From: Clostridium sp. CAG:245
GTDB taxonomy: Bacteria > Bacillota > Clostridia > TANB77 > CAG-508
Assembly: GCA_000435175.1 (NCBI GenBank)
Contig: FR880018.1
Location: forward strand, 1-46,443
Direction of reading: 5' to 3'
Length of the DNA: 46,443 bases
Part shown: piece by piece, positions 19,841 through 28,147 of the stretch
Layout: each line of letters starts with the position of its first letter
Numbering within the stretch: position 1 is the first letter of the stretch
Notes under the pieces: generated by a model
The model's input: the letters and a program-made list of their open reading frames with translations, nothing else
Told to the model about the DNA's origin: nothing
The model's database searches: none
Program-made: the position numbers and the translations under genes

Positions 19841-20112
19841 ATTATCCCCTTTCTTATTACATTAATTAATCCATTTTTTAGTGTTTTCTAGTCTAATTAT
19901 ATCATTTAATTTATTAGTTTGCATCAAAAATCTAAAAAAGTCTGTTTCACAAGAAAATATACTCTTTGAACCTCTTTGAGCATTATTTTTAATTCTACAT
20001 CATTTATACTTATATAAAGACCTCCCCAGCAGTTGAAATCTAACACTAATTTATGCTAATATTAACATATAGTAAATTTTATAAATAATTTCTAAAAATC
20101 AGGAGAATAACC

Positions 20113-20877
20113 ATGAATAATCTAAAATATTTAAATAAAATAGTAACAATAAAAATTGATCGGCCTATGGGTAGCAAACATCCAAAGCACGGATTTATTT
20201 ATCCAGTAAATTACGGTTATGTTCCTAATACTATAAGTGATGATGGCGAAGAATTAGATTCTTATGTTTTAGGAATCTATGAACCGCTAGAAACTTTCAC
20301 TGGAAAGTGCATTGCAATAATTCATAGGACAAATGACAATGACGATAAATTAGTTGTTGTTCCAGAAAATAAAACTTTTACTAATGAAGAAATTAAAGTA
20401 TTAACTGACTTTCAAGAGCAATATTTTGAAAGTATAATTCTAAGGCCTAAAGATTATATAAATTGGAATAAAAATATTCCAGAGTTATCTGTAATTAATT
20501 TAGAAGATAGCTTAAAATTTTATAAAATGGCTGGTTTTAAAGTTGAATATGATAGACCTGAGGATAAATTTGCATTCATATCTTTGGATAATATTCAATT
20601 TATGCTACAAGAATTGTCTGATAATGATAAGTGGGATGTCGGAGAATTGAAATACCCTTTTGGCAATGGAATTAACTTTCAATTAGAAGTTGACGACCTT
20701 GATGAAATATATAATAACTTCAAAGAAAATAATTATGCAATTGCTTTTGATATCGAGGAAAATTGGTATAGACACGATGATAAAATGTTAGGAAATAAAG
20801 AGTTTTTAATACAAGACCCAGATGGATATTTGTTAAGATTTACGCAAGATTTAGGAGAAAAGACTGAGCAGAATTAA
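20113..20877 (+). CDS. Inorganic pyrophosphatase-like domain fused to a VOC (bleomycin-resistance-like) domain
   Basis: 254 residues in one uninterrupted frame with AGGAGAA before the ATG. Residues 1-112 match the short clostridial class I pyrophosphatase-like family: PKHGFIYPVNYGYVPNTI, then DGEELDSYVLG at the place of the DGDPLD metal site (one Asp is Glu here), and FTGKCIAIIHR. Residues 117-249 are a glyoxalase/bleomycin-resistance VOC domain: IPELSVINLEDSLKFYKMAG, WDVGELKYPFGNGINFQLEV and QDPDGYLLRF. The two domains are normally separate proteins. VOC proteins of this subgroup bind or modify small molecules; the substrate is unknown. It is divergent from the helicase gene and has its own terminator. 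Confidence 0.82.
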   Translation: MNNLKYLNKIVTIKIDRPMGSKHPKHGFIYPVNYGYVPNTISDDGEELDSYVLGIYEPLETFTGKCIAIIHRTNDNDDKLVVVPENKTFTNEEIKVLTDFQEQYFESIILRPKDYINWNKNIPELSVINLEDSLKFYKMAGFKVEYDRPEDKFAFISLDNIQFMLQELSDNDKWDVGELKYPFGNGINFQLEVDDLDEIYNNFKENNYAIAFDIEENWYRHDDKMLGNKEFLIQDPDGYLLRFTQDLGEKTEQN

Positions 20878-20888
20878 GCTCAGCCTTT
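20864..20888 (+). terminator. Intrinsic terminator overlapping the stop codon
   Basis: CTGAGC (20864-20869) pairs with GCTCAG (20878-20883) around an 8-base loop that contains the TAA stop, followed by CCTTTT. It ends the pyrophosphatase-VOC transcript on the plus strand. Confidence 0.65.
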
Positions 20889-21051
20889 TAATATTTAGTT
20901 TATTTTTTAGCTCCAGTAAAAACTTTCATTTTATCTTACGAGTATATCAGAAAATTTTGGGCAACTTTCCACAAATTGTTCTATATACTCATTTAAATTA
21001 TTTAGTTTTGGAATTATTTATAATTTCAGTATATAATTTTCATTTCAATTT

Positions 21052-21723
21052 TTATATATTAAAGTCATCAAATTCTAAGTCTGCAAATTCTATGTTTTCT
21101 ATATTTTTTACATTATTTTCTTCGTCTAATGTCAACTTGAATACTTCTGGTGAATTTAGTCTTTTGTTAAAGATGATTTTTCCATTGTAGCTTAGTGTTA
21201 TTTCTTTGTTTGGAGTTACGTTTTCTACTTTGCACCATTTCATGAGTAGAAAGGTCATGGCATTTCCATGTGTAAAAATTGCAATCCTTTTGCCTTTATT
21301 TCTCTCTACAATTTCATTGAATACTGATTCCATTCTTTCTCTTACGTCTTTTTGACTTTCTCCGCCTTCTGTTTTGAAGTTTTCATCTTGGAATTGTCTT
21401 GTGTACCAATCTGGATATTCTTTGTCATTTGGTTTTCCGGTTCTTCTTTCGTCTAGTCTTTCATCAAGATTTGCCTTAAGATTTTGTTTCTCCATTAAAT
21501 ATTTTGCTGTTTGCAACGTTCTTACACAGTTGCTTGCGTACACTACATCTATGTTTTGCAGTTCTTTTTCGTTGCTTAACTTTTCTGCTCTTATTTCTCC
21601 TGTAACGCTTAGTATTATTTTCTCACTTTTTATTAGGCTTTCCTGAGTCGTATTGTAACTTTCTATGTTGTTTTTCATGTTAAGTCTTACTGAATGTCTT
21701 ATTAGATATACTGTTGTTTCCAT
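21052..21723 (-). CDS. Histidine phosphatase family protein
   Basis: 223 residues of the phosphoglycerate-mutase-like (branch 1) superfamily. The catalytic RHS motif is at residues 9-11 (YLIRHSVR), the SxxxRTxQTA motif at about 64-73 (SNCVRTLQTA), and the second His in IAIFTHGNAM near 153. The acidic residue downstream of RHG-type enzymes appears as DERRTGKP. Substrate cannot be deduced. AGGAGAG precedes the ATG. It lies 42 bases after the VIT/vWA gene and is probably the last gene of that operon. Confidence 0.82.
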   Translation of the reverse strand: METTVYLIRHSVRLNMKNNIESYNTTQESLIKSEKIILSVTGEIRAEKLSNEKELQNIDVVYASNCVRTLQTAKYLMEKQNLKANLDERLDERRTGKPNDKEYPDWYTRQFQDENFKTEGGESQKDVRERMESVFNEIVERNKGKRIAIFTHGNAMTFLLMKWCKVENVTPNKEITLSYNGKIIFNKRLNSPEVFKLTLDEENNVKNIENIEFADLEFDDFNI

Positions 21724-21765
21724 TTTTTTCTCTCCTATTATTTTTTCAACATTATATCACTTTTT

Positions 21766-24114
21766 CTAAAATTGTATAACCATTTTGCTATATAAATACC
21801 AAATTACGTTATCTATGTTTTCTGATATTTTGTTTTCTTTTATAATTTGCTCTACTTCTTTTTCTGTTATTACACTTTTATATACTTTTATTTTTGCATT
21901 TGTTAAAATTAATTTTTTGTAATCTTCGTCTATAATGTTTAGTAATTTTTCTCGATTATCAGTAAAATCTATTTTCATGTCTTCATAGTATCTGCAGATT
22001 AATTGCATATATAATTCTGATTTTCTTATTTCTTGTTTGTGTGCTTCTAAGAATTGTACTAATCTTTCATAATCAATTTTTTGTGTTCCTTTATTAAAAT
22101 CATATAATGCATATAGTAAATACGTTAATATTGATTTTTCTTCTTGCTTAATAAATTTTTCGTAATATTCGTTAATTTTTTCATCTAATAGTTCTGTTGT
22201 CCTATAATTTTTGGCATCCCAACGCAATGCTTCTTCATATTTTGGGCTTATTACTCTAGATTTTTTCATAAAACTTGGAATATTAATAGCACCTGAACCT
22301 TTAGCGCTTCCTTTTACCGAATGAGTATCAGCACTAGCTTCAAATAAATTTGAAGTATTAAACATTCTTTGATCTGAACACGAAAAGCTTTCTTCACATT
22401 CATAATCCATTGCATCTATTCCTTCAAATGCATCAAACATGAACTTGTTACTTAATGTTGTTTCTTGATATTGAGGTACATCAAGTAGCTTATTTTCTCT
22501 TTCATATACTGTTATAAAAGATGTGTATTCAGAATTTATATTGTATTTTACAGCTATGTCTATTATCATTTTCTTGTAATTTTCTATTTTTTCGTAATCG
22601 TATGTATTTTTAATGTAATCTTCTAAACGTTCTATTTCTTGTTTTGCAAATAGCACTTCTAAGTCTACATCAGTGTTAGTTATTTCTTCTTTAGCAATTT
22701 TCCATGTGTATTCTTTGCCTAAAATTTTTCCTTTTAATTTTATGTCGTCTTTTATCTCTTCTATTTTTGCAAATACGTTAAAGAATTCGTAGCTAAATAG
22801 ACTATTTTCTTCTTTTATTTCGTCTACTAATTTATTTTGCCCATAATCTACTTGTATGTTTTCTACCATTGGTGTTTGTATTCTTGCAAATGTTCTTATT
22901 ATTTTATCATCTATCTTTTCGTTTGGTTGTATTAATTCTGCTTTACCATTACCAGCTTTAGCCAACTGTTTTATAAAATATGAGTTTACATTTGAATCTA
23001 TTCCAAATGGGAATATTCTACTGTTTTTTCCATGTTCTTTTACAAAATCTATTATTTGTTTTTCGTTTCCAACTTGACCGTCTGTAAATAACAGTATTAC
23101 TTTTTCTGTATTTTCATATAATGCAAATTTTATTGGATTTAGTATTTCTGTACCTCCTGCAGCGTGCAAACTGTTAATATATCTTTCCGCTTCTTGCATA
23201 TTTTTCTCATTATATTCTATTGCATGTGCACTCATCACTTCAAATTCATGGTCAAACGCAATTATGTTGAATTTATCTCCTTCGTCTAATTGCTTTAAAC
23301 ATTCGATTACTGCTCTTTTGGTTTCTTCTAACTTAACACCCATCATTGATCCAGATATATCAATTAAGAATAAATACTCCTTTTCACTATCTTCATATAC
23401 ATCGTCTATTTCTGGCATGAATGATAGATATAACATGTCTTTACCATCTCTTGTTTTTGATATAATTGCTCTTGATGATAATTCATTTTTTAATTTTATA
23501 TCTAGTTTAAAGTCTTTTGATAAATCATAATTTTCTACTTTTATGTTTTTTTCGTCTATTATGTTTATTTTATGGCTTGGGCAATTTATATTTTCTACGT
23601 TTAAAGTTTTGTCTATATTTATAGTAAAATCTACTGTATAATTAGTTTTTCCATATATTAATTTGTTTGTAACATTTGATTTATATCTTGGCGTTACAAG
23701 TGTTGGTATTAATATTTCTATCTGGTTGTCTATAATTTCGAATTTATCTATGTATTGTATTTTTACAGTTACTTCTTCGTCCTTATCAATTTTTCCAACT
23801 GATATTTTAAATATGTTGCCCGTTTCTTGTTCCATCATGTAAGCACTGTTACCTTTAACAATGTTTTGTTGGTATTCTCTTTTTGCTTCACCCTTTTCTT
23901 TGCATTTTCCTTTTAATATTTTATCTCCAACCTTTATTTCAAATCCAACAACTGTTGCAGTTTCTACTATTGGAAATGTGTACCCAACTTCTAAAACTTC
24001 TTTTGTATTATTTTTGTACATTTGTTCAATTTCAAATGTTCCAAACTTTCCTATTACATTACCTGTTATTTTTACTTTCTTTAGAGCCAACTCTCTTAAA
24101 TCTACATTTTTCAT
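21766..24114 (-). CDS. VIT domain and von Willebrand factor A domain protein
   Basis: 782 residues. Residues 1-130 form a VIT (inter-alpha-trypsin inhibitor-like) domain: LALKKVKITGNVIGKFG and VEVGYTFPIVETATVVGFE-type strands. A vWA domain follows with a complete MIDAS: LFLIDISGSMMG (about residue 252), a Thr in AAGGTEIL, and LLFTDGQVG. The C-terminal third is helical. There is no signal peptide or membrane helix, so it is probably cytoplasmic; bacterial VIT-vWA proteins are poorly characterised and bind metal-dependent partners. It starts 24 bases after merR with AGGAAA upstream, so it is very likely under merR control. Confidence 0.85.
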   Translation of the reverse strand: MKNVDLRELALKKVKITGNVIGKFGTFEIEQMYKNNTKEVLEVGYTFPIVETATVVGFEIKVGDKILKGKCKEKGEAKREYQQNIVKGNSAYMMEQETGNIFKISVGKIDKDEEVTVKIQYIDKFEIIDNQIEILIPTLVTPRYKSNVTNKLIYGKTNYTVDFTINIDKTLNVENINCPSHKINIIDEKNIKVENYDLSKDFKLDIKLKNELSSRAIISKTRDGKDMLYLSFMPEIDDVYEDSEKEYLFLIDISGSMMGVKLEETKRAVIECLKQLDEGDKFNIIAFDHEFEVMSAHAIEYNEKNMQEAERYINSLHAAGGTEILNPIKFALYENTEKVILLFTDGQVGNEKQIIDFVKEHGKNSRIFPFGIDSNVNSYFIKQLAKAGNGKAELIQPNEKIDDKIIRTFARIQTPMVENIQVDYGQNKLVDEIKEENSLFSYEFFNVFAKIEEIKDDIKLKGKILGKEYTWKIAKEEITNTDVDLEVLFAKQEIERLEDYIKNTYDYEKIENYKKMIIDIAVKYNINSEYTSFITVYERENKLLDVPQYQETTLSNKFMFDAFEGIDAMDYECEESFSCSDQRMFNTSNLFEASADTHSVKGSAKGSGAINIPSFMKKSRVISPKYEEALRWDAKNYRTTELLDEKINEYYEKFIKQEEKSILTYLLYALYDFNKGTQKIDYERLVQFLEAHKQEIRKSELYMQLICRYYEDMKIDFTDNREKLLNIIDEDYKKLILTNAKIKVYKSVITEKEVEQIIKENKISENIDNVIWYLYSKMVIQF

Positions 24115-24138
24115 TTTTTATTTCCTTTCTAAATATAT

Positions 24139-24597
24139 CTAATCTTCTAACATTTTTTCTACATATTTTTTTACATTTTCAATAATATGCTTATATTTTT
24201 CACCATTTTCTTGTGAATAATTCATTTCAAATATGTCACATACATTTTCTCTAATGTATATTTCTTTACCGCTTCCAGATATTCTGGTTTTTTCACTATT
24301 GTACTCTGAAGTTTCTTCTTGCAATTTTAACTTTGGATTTTTTTCAGTATCTTCCAAACTATACTCTCTTATTTCTTCTGTCGGATTTTCCAAAATATAT
24401 TCTCTTATTTTATTTAATGGCATATACTCTGATTGTAATTTTTTTATAAGAAGTAGCCTATTTAAATGTTCATCATTATATACACTGTTTACTCCGCTTC
24501 CTTCTGGTGGTAATAATAATCCTTTACTTATGTAGTAGTGTATAGTTCTTTTCGTAACACCTGCCTTTTCTGCTAATTCTGAAACCTTATATTCCAT
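24139..24597 (-). CDS. MerR-family transcriptional regulator
   Basis: 152 residues. The N-terminal winged HTH is typical of MerR: YKVSELAEKAGVTKRTIHYYISKGLLLPP, followed by HLNRLLLIKKLQSEYMPLNKIREYI. The C-terminal 70 residues are a short acidic effector or dimer part with only one Cys, so it is not an obvious metal sensor. It is the first gene of the merR-VIT/vWA-histidine phosphatase operon. A 12-bp palindrome in the 17-bp spacer of its promoter suggests autoregulation. Confidence 0.87.
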   Translation of the reverse strand: MEYKVSELAEKAGVTKRTIHYYISKGLLLPPEGSGVNSVYNDEHLNRLLLIKKLQSEYMPLNKIREYILENPTEEIREYSLEDTEKNPKLKLQEETSEYNSEKTRISGSGKEIYIRENVCDIFEMNYSQENGEKYKHIIENVKKYVEKMLED

Positions 24598-24650
24598 TTT
24601 TGTTCATCCTTTCCTGAAACTTGATTATTTTTTTCATCTCTCTGATTATT

Positions 24651-24679
24651 ATTTTATCATCATTACGTAATGGTGTCAA
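24651..24679 (-). promoter_or_regulatory. merR promoter with palindromic operator in the spacer
   Basis: On the minus strand TTGACA (24679-24674), a 17-base spacer and TAAAAT (24656-24651) form a near-consensus sigma-A promoter. The spacer contains the perfect palindrome CATTACGTAATG (24661-24672), exactly where MerR-type regulators bind. The likely regulator is the adjacent MerR protein. Confidence 0.72.
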
Positions 24680-24700
24680 TATGTATTTATAAAAAAAATT

Positions 24701-24726
24701 AAAGAATGCAAATTAGTGCATTCTTT
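24701..24726 (-). terminator. Intrinsic terminator of the ASCH-containing operon
   Basis: A 10-bp stem (24701-24710 with 24717-24726, AAAGAATGCA/TGCATTCTTT) with a 6-base loop is followed on the minus strand by AATTTTTTTT. It ends the transcript coming from the ASCH gene just before the merR promoter. T residues flank it on the other side too, so it may act in both directions. Confidence 0.65.
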
Positions 24727-24817
24727 TTCACTTATATTAATTTTCATTTATTAAATTTACAGAATATTCTCCATTTTTTATTACATCTATAATTTCTTGT
24801 AGTTTTAAATGACCTTT

Positions 24818-25153
24818 TTATTTTATCACTTCTATTTTTATTCCCACCACACCATATTCTTTTTCTTGCTCTGGTGCGTAGAATCTGTTCATCGACTTTG
24901 CTTTTTCTATTATTTTTTCTTCATCTTCTCCTACAAATACTTTTTTAAATAGCTTTTCAAAAGATTTTTCTTTATATAAGTCTATTACTTTTACTAATAA
25001 TTTTTCTTGTAATTCTGGTAATTTTGAAAATTCTATTTCATCACCAATTTGTATGGTTTGTCTTTTTTCATCATACAATCTAAATTCTACTGTTTTAGTT
25101 CCATTTTTTATTCTTTCAAATGGATCTTCTTGTAATTTCATTTTATGTAACAT
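24818..25153 (-). CDS. ASCH domain protein
   Basis: 111 residues from ATG 25153, chosen because GGAGG lies five bases upstream; the in-frame ATG at 25168 has no SD. The sequence fits the ASCH fold: LQEDPFERIKNGTKTVEFRL at the start (the K-T-x-E-x-R signature) and IGDEIEF, with YGVVGIKIE near the end. ASCH domains are PUA-related and bind or process RNA or modified nucleosides. It is last in a row with a DUF84 NTPase and a nucleoside phosphorylase, suggesting nucleotide repair or salvage. After the TAA stop the same frame stays open for another 25 codons (see findings). Confidence 0.8.
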   Translation of the reverse strand: MLHKMKLQEDPFERIKNGTKTVEFRLYDEKRQTIQIGDEIEFSKLPELQEKLLVKVIDLYKEKSFEKLFKKVFVGEDEEKIIEKAKSMNRFYAPEQEKEYGVVGIKIEVIK

Positions 25154-25229
25154 TTTTCCTCCGTCCACGGATTGTACCAGATTATACAGAATTGTGTCAT
25201 AAATCTAGGACAAGCCGAATATAATATTT

Positions 25230-25763
25230 CTAATCTCTCCAAATGTCTCCATTTATAAATTCAGTTAGTGCCATTATAAATGCTTCTCTTGTTAAATCAT
25301 ATCTTGTAACAACATCTTTTGTAAGATGCGCTATGCCACCTTTTTCATTCTTTAGCCCGTTTCCATTAAATATTTTGTCCATTACAATTCCTAAATCTGT
25401 ATCTATAATTTCCTTTACATATTTATCTGGTACTGGAAATGCTGGACCTGTGCCAAAGCTCTCATATCCATTTTTATCTTTGATTACAGCTATTTGAATA
25501 ATGCACCATTTTCCCAGTTTATTTGTAATTCCAGATTCAACTCCTATAAAGAAATCTGCTCCTACATTGTTATCCTCTGCATATTTAATCAAGTTGTTTA
25601 CTCTATTGCTTGCGCCTTGATAAATCTCATCATTCACAGGTTCATCGCTAACACCTGAGTTCACAGATACTCCTACTACTTTTACATTTTCGTAAAATTT
25701 TTCAAATGCCTGCTTTGCACCTTCAACTTTTCCTTTATTGTTTGTTCCTATTAAAACCTTCAT
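25230..25763 (-). CDS. DUF84 (YjjX-type) inosine/xanthosine triphosphatase
   Basis: 177 residues with the features of YjjX-like house-cleaning NTPases: MKVLIGTNNKGKVEGAKQAF at the start, VSDEPVNDEIYQGASNRV, GADFFIGVESGI, and KGGIAHLTKD near the end. The family hydrolyses non-canonical ITP/XTP to monophosphates, keeping them out of nucleic acids. It starts 18 bases after the nucleoside phosphorylase stop and is followed by the ASCH gene after 76 bases, so all three are likely one transcript. Confidence 0.85.
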   Translation of the reverse strand: MKVLIGTNNKGKVEGAKQAFEKFYENVKVVGVSVNSGVSDEPVNDEIYQGASNRVNNLIKYAEDNNVGADFFIGVESGITNKLGKWCIIQIAVIKDKNGYESFGTGPAFPVPDKYVKEIIDTDLGIVMDKIFNGNGLKNEKGGIAHLTKDVVTRYDLTREAFIMALTEFINGDIWRD

Positions 25764-25781
25764 TGCTAGCTTTTTCCTTTC

Positions 25782-26567
25782 TCATTCACTACATAATTCA
25801 ATTTTTCTTGCTAATTCAAATGCTAAATATGGCACTCTGGCTTTCTTTTCAAAACTCGTTAGCTGTCCTAGGCTTCTTTCTTCCCATTCTACTGCATCTA
25901 AATTGTCTCCAGCATAATAGAATGTAAAGTATTTTAATTTTTTATATTCGCAAACAGCCGCAATTGATGCGCCTTCCATTTCTACACAAACGGCACCTTT
26001 TTGTTTAAATATTTCTAGTTTTTCTTTTGTTTCTCTATAAAAGCCATCAGTCGTCCAAGTTGCGCCTTCCTCGTATTTATATCCATTTTCATCTAGCACC
26101 TGTTTAAATAAATTTTTGTATTTCTTGTTCATTTCAATGGATTCTGAATCTTGTAAGTAATGATAACTTGTTCCCTCATCTCTAAATGCTTTATTTGGAA
26201 TTATTATCGAGCAGTCCTCTATTTTTTTATCTAGTACTCCACAGTTTCCGAAAATTATAAACGTGTCTACCCCGTTCGTACTCAATTCTTCTATGTCTGC
26301 ACTTATCCATGGTCCACTTACACCTGCCATAAATAATGTAATTTTTATATTTTCATATTTCATAATATAGACTGGGCGACTGCAGTTAGCACCACTAATA
26401 ACCCCAACCTTTACGCATTCAAATTTTTCCACAATATCTTCTAATAAATATTCTGAAAATACTCCTACCGCTATGTGTGGTAACTTGTAGTTTGCATCTC
26501 TAGTTCCATCTAATTTTTTTATACCTTTTGCTTTTATCAGACCTTCTTCTTCACTGTATAAAATCAT
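25782..26567 (-). CDS. Nucleoside phosphorylase (uridine phosphorylase-like)
   Basis: 261 residues from ATG 26567, which has a full AGGAGGT six bases upstream; the longer frame from 26612 would include the SD as codons. It matches the PNP/UDP family: LPHIAVGVFSEY, GVSGPWISADIEEL, FGNCGVLDK, and VCVEMEGASIAAVC, which holds the ribose-binding Met-Glu pair. Enzymes of this family split nucleosides with phosphate. The exact base is uncertain. It is adjacent to the DUF84 NTPase, which supports a role in nucleoside turnover. Confidence 0.85.
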   Translation of the reverse strand: MILYSEEEGLIKAKGIKKLDGTRDANYKLPHIAVGVFSEYLLEDIVEKFECVKVGVISGANCSRPVYIMKYENIKITLFMAGVSGPWISADIEELSTNGVDTFIIFGNCGVLDKKIEDCSIIIPNKAFRDEGTSYHYLQDSESIEMNKKYKNLFKQVLDENGYKYEEGATWTTDGFYRETKEKLEIFKQKGAVCVEMEGASIAAVCEYKKLKYFTFYYAGDNLDAVEWEERSLGQLTSFEKKARVPYLAFELARKIELCSE

Positions 26568-26679
26568 TTTAGCACCTCCTATCTTTGTTATAAGTTTAGA
26601 TAACATTTTCATAATCTATTTTTCTTAGATTGCTTTACACTACTTTTGTTATAAAATATCTTTATAATATATTCCCTTT

Positions 26680-27135
26680 CTATAACTCAAATTTATATAT
26701 CTTTTCTTTGTCACTTATTTTCTTCACAAATGTTGCTCCAAATTTTTCATAATAATCGTTCAATGTTGTTTTTAGATATATTTCTTTGAATCCTCTTTCT
26801 CTTGCTTCCTTCAATATTGCATCATTTAATATTTTAGAATAACCATGTCCTCTGTATTCTTTTTTTACATACATCGTTGCATACCATGGACTGAGTTCCG
26901 GACATTCATCGCAATCCTCTGGAAATATTGATATGAATCCTATTAATTTATCGTTATCTACAAGAATCAATTTGCAAAAGTCTCTACCCTTTAGTTTGAT
27001 TTTTATTTTTTCTATTTTTCTTTCTATTCTTGCTTCTTTATCTTCTTCGGGATTATCTGCCCATTCTTCATATTCAAGTATCGCTACTTCTTTCAAAAAT
27101 TCCATTTTTTGTAGTATGTTATAAATTTTTAACAT
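26680..27135 (-). CDS. GNAT-family N-acetyltransferase
   Basis: 151 residues. The acetyl-CoA-binding motif A is clear: LSPWYATMYVKKEYRGHGYS followed by KILNDAILKEARERGFKEIY, with the RGHGYS loop at about residue 96. The final motif B-like LKTTLNDYYEKFGATFV is typical of small-molecule acetyltransferases. The substrate is unknown. It is 112 bases upstream of the nucleoside phosphorylase on the same strand, so membership in that transcript is possible but not certain. Confidence 0.82.
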   Translation of the reverse strand: MLKIYNILQKMEFLKEVAILEYEEWADNPEEDKEARIERKIEKIKIKLKGRDFCKLILVDNDKLIGFISIFPEDCDECPELSPWYATMYVKKEYRGHGYSKILNDAILKEARERGFKEIYLKTTLNDYYEKFGATFVKKISDKEKIYKFEL

Positions 27136-27189
27136 TTTTTTCTCCCACGTATATCTTTATTTTTCTTGCATAAAATATTATTATAATTG

Positions 27190-27218
27190 TTGACATTTAT
27201 CCTTTTAAATGTTACAAT
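27190..27218 (+). promoter_or_regulatory. Consensus promoter of the intergenic small RNA
   Basis: TTGACA (27190-27195), a 17-base spacer and TACAAT (27213-27218) give a near-perfect sigma-A promoter on the plus strand, in an area with no plus-strand protein gene. Transcription should start near 27224-27226. Confidence 0.8.
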
Positions 27219-27224
27219 TTAAAT

Positions 27225-27340
27225 ACCAGAAGGATTCATCCTTCGTTTGGTCGATAGCTAGATAATGATTGAAAAATTAAGCGTATGTTAAGTACGTCAT
27301 TCTAGTTGGGAAGAGGTTACTTCGGTAACCTCTTTTCATT
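27225..27340 (+). ncRNA. Structured small RNA next to a DUF3800 gene
   Basis: About 115 nt between the promoter at 27190-27218 and a terminator hairpin. Three elements can be drawn. Hairpin 1 is GAAGGA (27229-27234), loop TTCA, TCCTTC (27239-27244). Element 2 pairs CTAG (27258-27261) and AATGA (27264-27268) with TCATT (27297-27301) and CTAG (27302-27305), enclosing a small CGTA/TACG hairpin (27282-27285 with 27293-27296). Hairpin 3 is a 10-bp stem (27311-27320 with 27325-27334) closed by a C(TTCG)G tetraloop and followed by TTCATTT. No SD or open frame is present. It converges on the DUF3800 gene and ends at its stop codon. Structured RNAs near DUF3800 genes have been reported by comparative genomics; membership in one of those motifs needs a covariance search. 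Confidence 0.72.
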
Positions 27341-28086
27341 TATGGTAAAAATATCTTGTAGTTAATAAAAGCTGTTCTTTTAGAAAATTCCATTGCATCG
27401 TCTATATTCCTTAGATATAAATTTCTCACTGTTCCGGCAACTAGATCGGAAGCCTGTATTAAATAACTTTTTTCCGATTTTTGGTAGCATACGCTTACAT
27501 CTAAATCCGAATTTACAACTGGTTTATATGCACAACTATAATTAAAATTATTTATACCGTATTTTAATTCTTCCAATATTCCATCCCTAAGATTATAATA
27601 GCCATTTGTTTTAGTTGTTTGCTCATCTATGTTAATTACAAGCCTTATTGGATTATCTGGATTTATTCTATTTTCTTTAATTAATCCTTTTACAGTTTGT
27701 TTTATTAGTAATTTTAATGAATAATCCAGAAATCTTCCCCTTGACGCTCTATCATTTTTTATGTTTAAATATACTTTATCATTGTTTATTACACAACACA
27801 AAGTCATATATTTCCTAATATAATTCATTAATTGCCTATTATGTTCTGGCTTTAGCATATTGTGTTTAAGTTCGGGGCAAGAGTCATTTTGTTTACATTC
27901 TTCAATGTTAATTTTACAATATCTACATTTAAGTTCCTGTACTATACTTCTATACTGCGTTATGAATTTATCTTTTTCTTTTTTTGACGTAAATACTACT
28001 CCAGCATAAATTGCAACTTTTTCGCTATTTACCAATTTCCCAGAATCATCAATATTTATATATATAATTTGCTCAAATTTATCCAT
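27340..28086 (-). CDS. DUF3800 domain protein
   Basis: 248 residues matching DUF3800: an N-terminal acidic strand YINIDDSG (the family DESG position, residues 9-16), AGVVF, LKHNML, a central LVINIDEQ, and the C-terminal IQASDLVAGTVRN. The fold is predicted to be RNase H-like, which would make it a nuclease-type protein, but activity is not established. An extra Cys cluster (CRYCKINIEECKQNDSC, about 54-70) could bind metal. Such genes are scattered, often near mobile or defence loci. Here the 3' end meets the convergent small RNA, so read-through mRNA would be antisense to that RNA. Confidence 0.75.
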   Translation of the reverse strand: MDKFEQIIYINIDDSGKLVNSEKVAIYAGVVFTSKKEKDKFITQYRSIVQELKCRYCKINIEECKQNDSCPELKHNMLKPEHNRQLMNYIRKYMTLCCVINNDKVYLNIKNDRASRGRFLDYSLKLLIKQTVKGLIKENRINPDNPIRLVINIDEQTTKTNGYYNLRDGILEELKYGINNFNYSCAYKPVVNSDLDVSVCYQKSEKSYLIQASDLVAGTVRNLYLRNIDDAMEFSKRTAFINYKIFLP

Positions 28087-28147
28087 ACAACCTCCTAATT
28101 TAAGCCAAATTATATCATATTTTTAGCAACATTTCCAGTCTTTGCCA

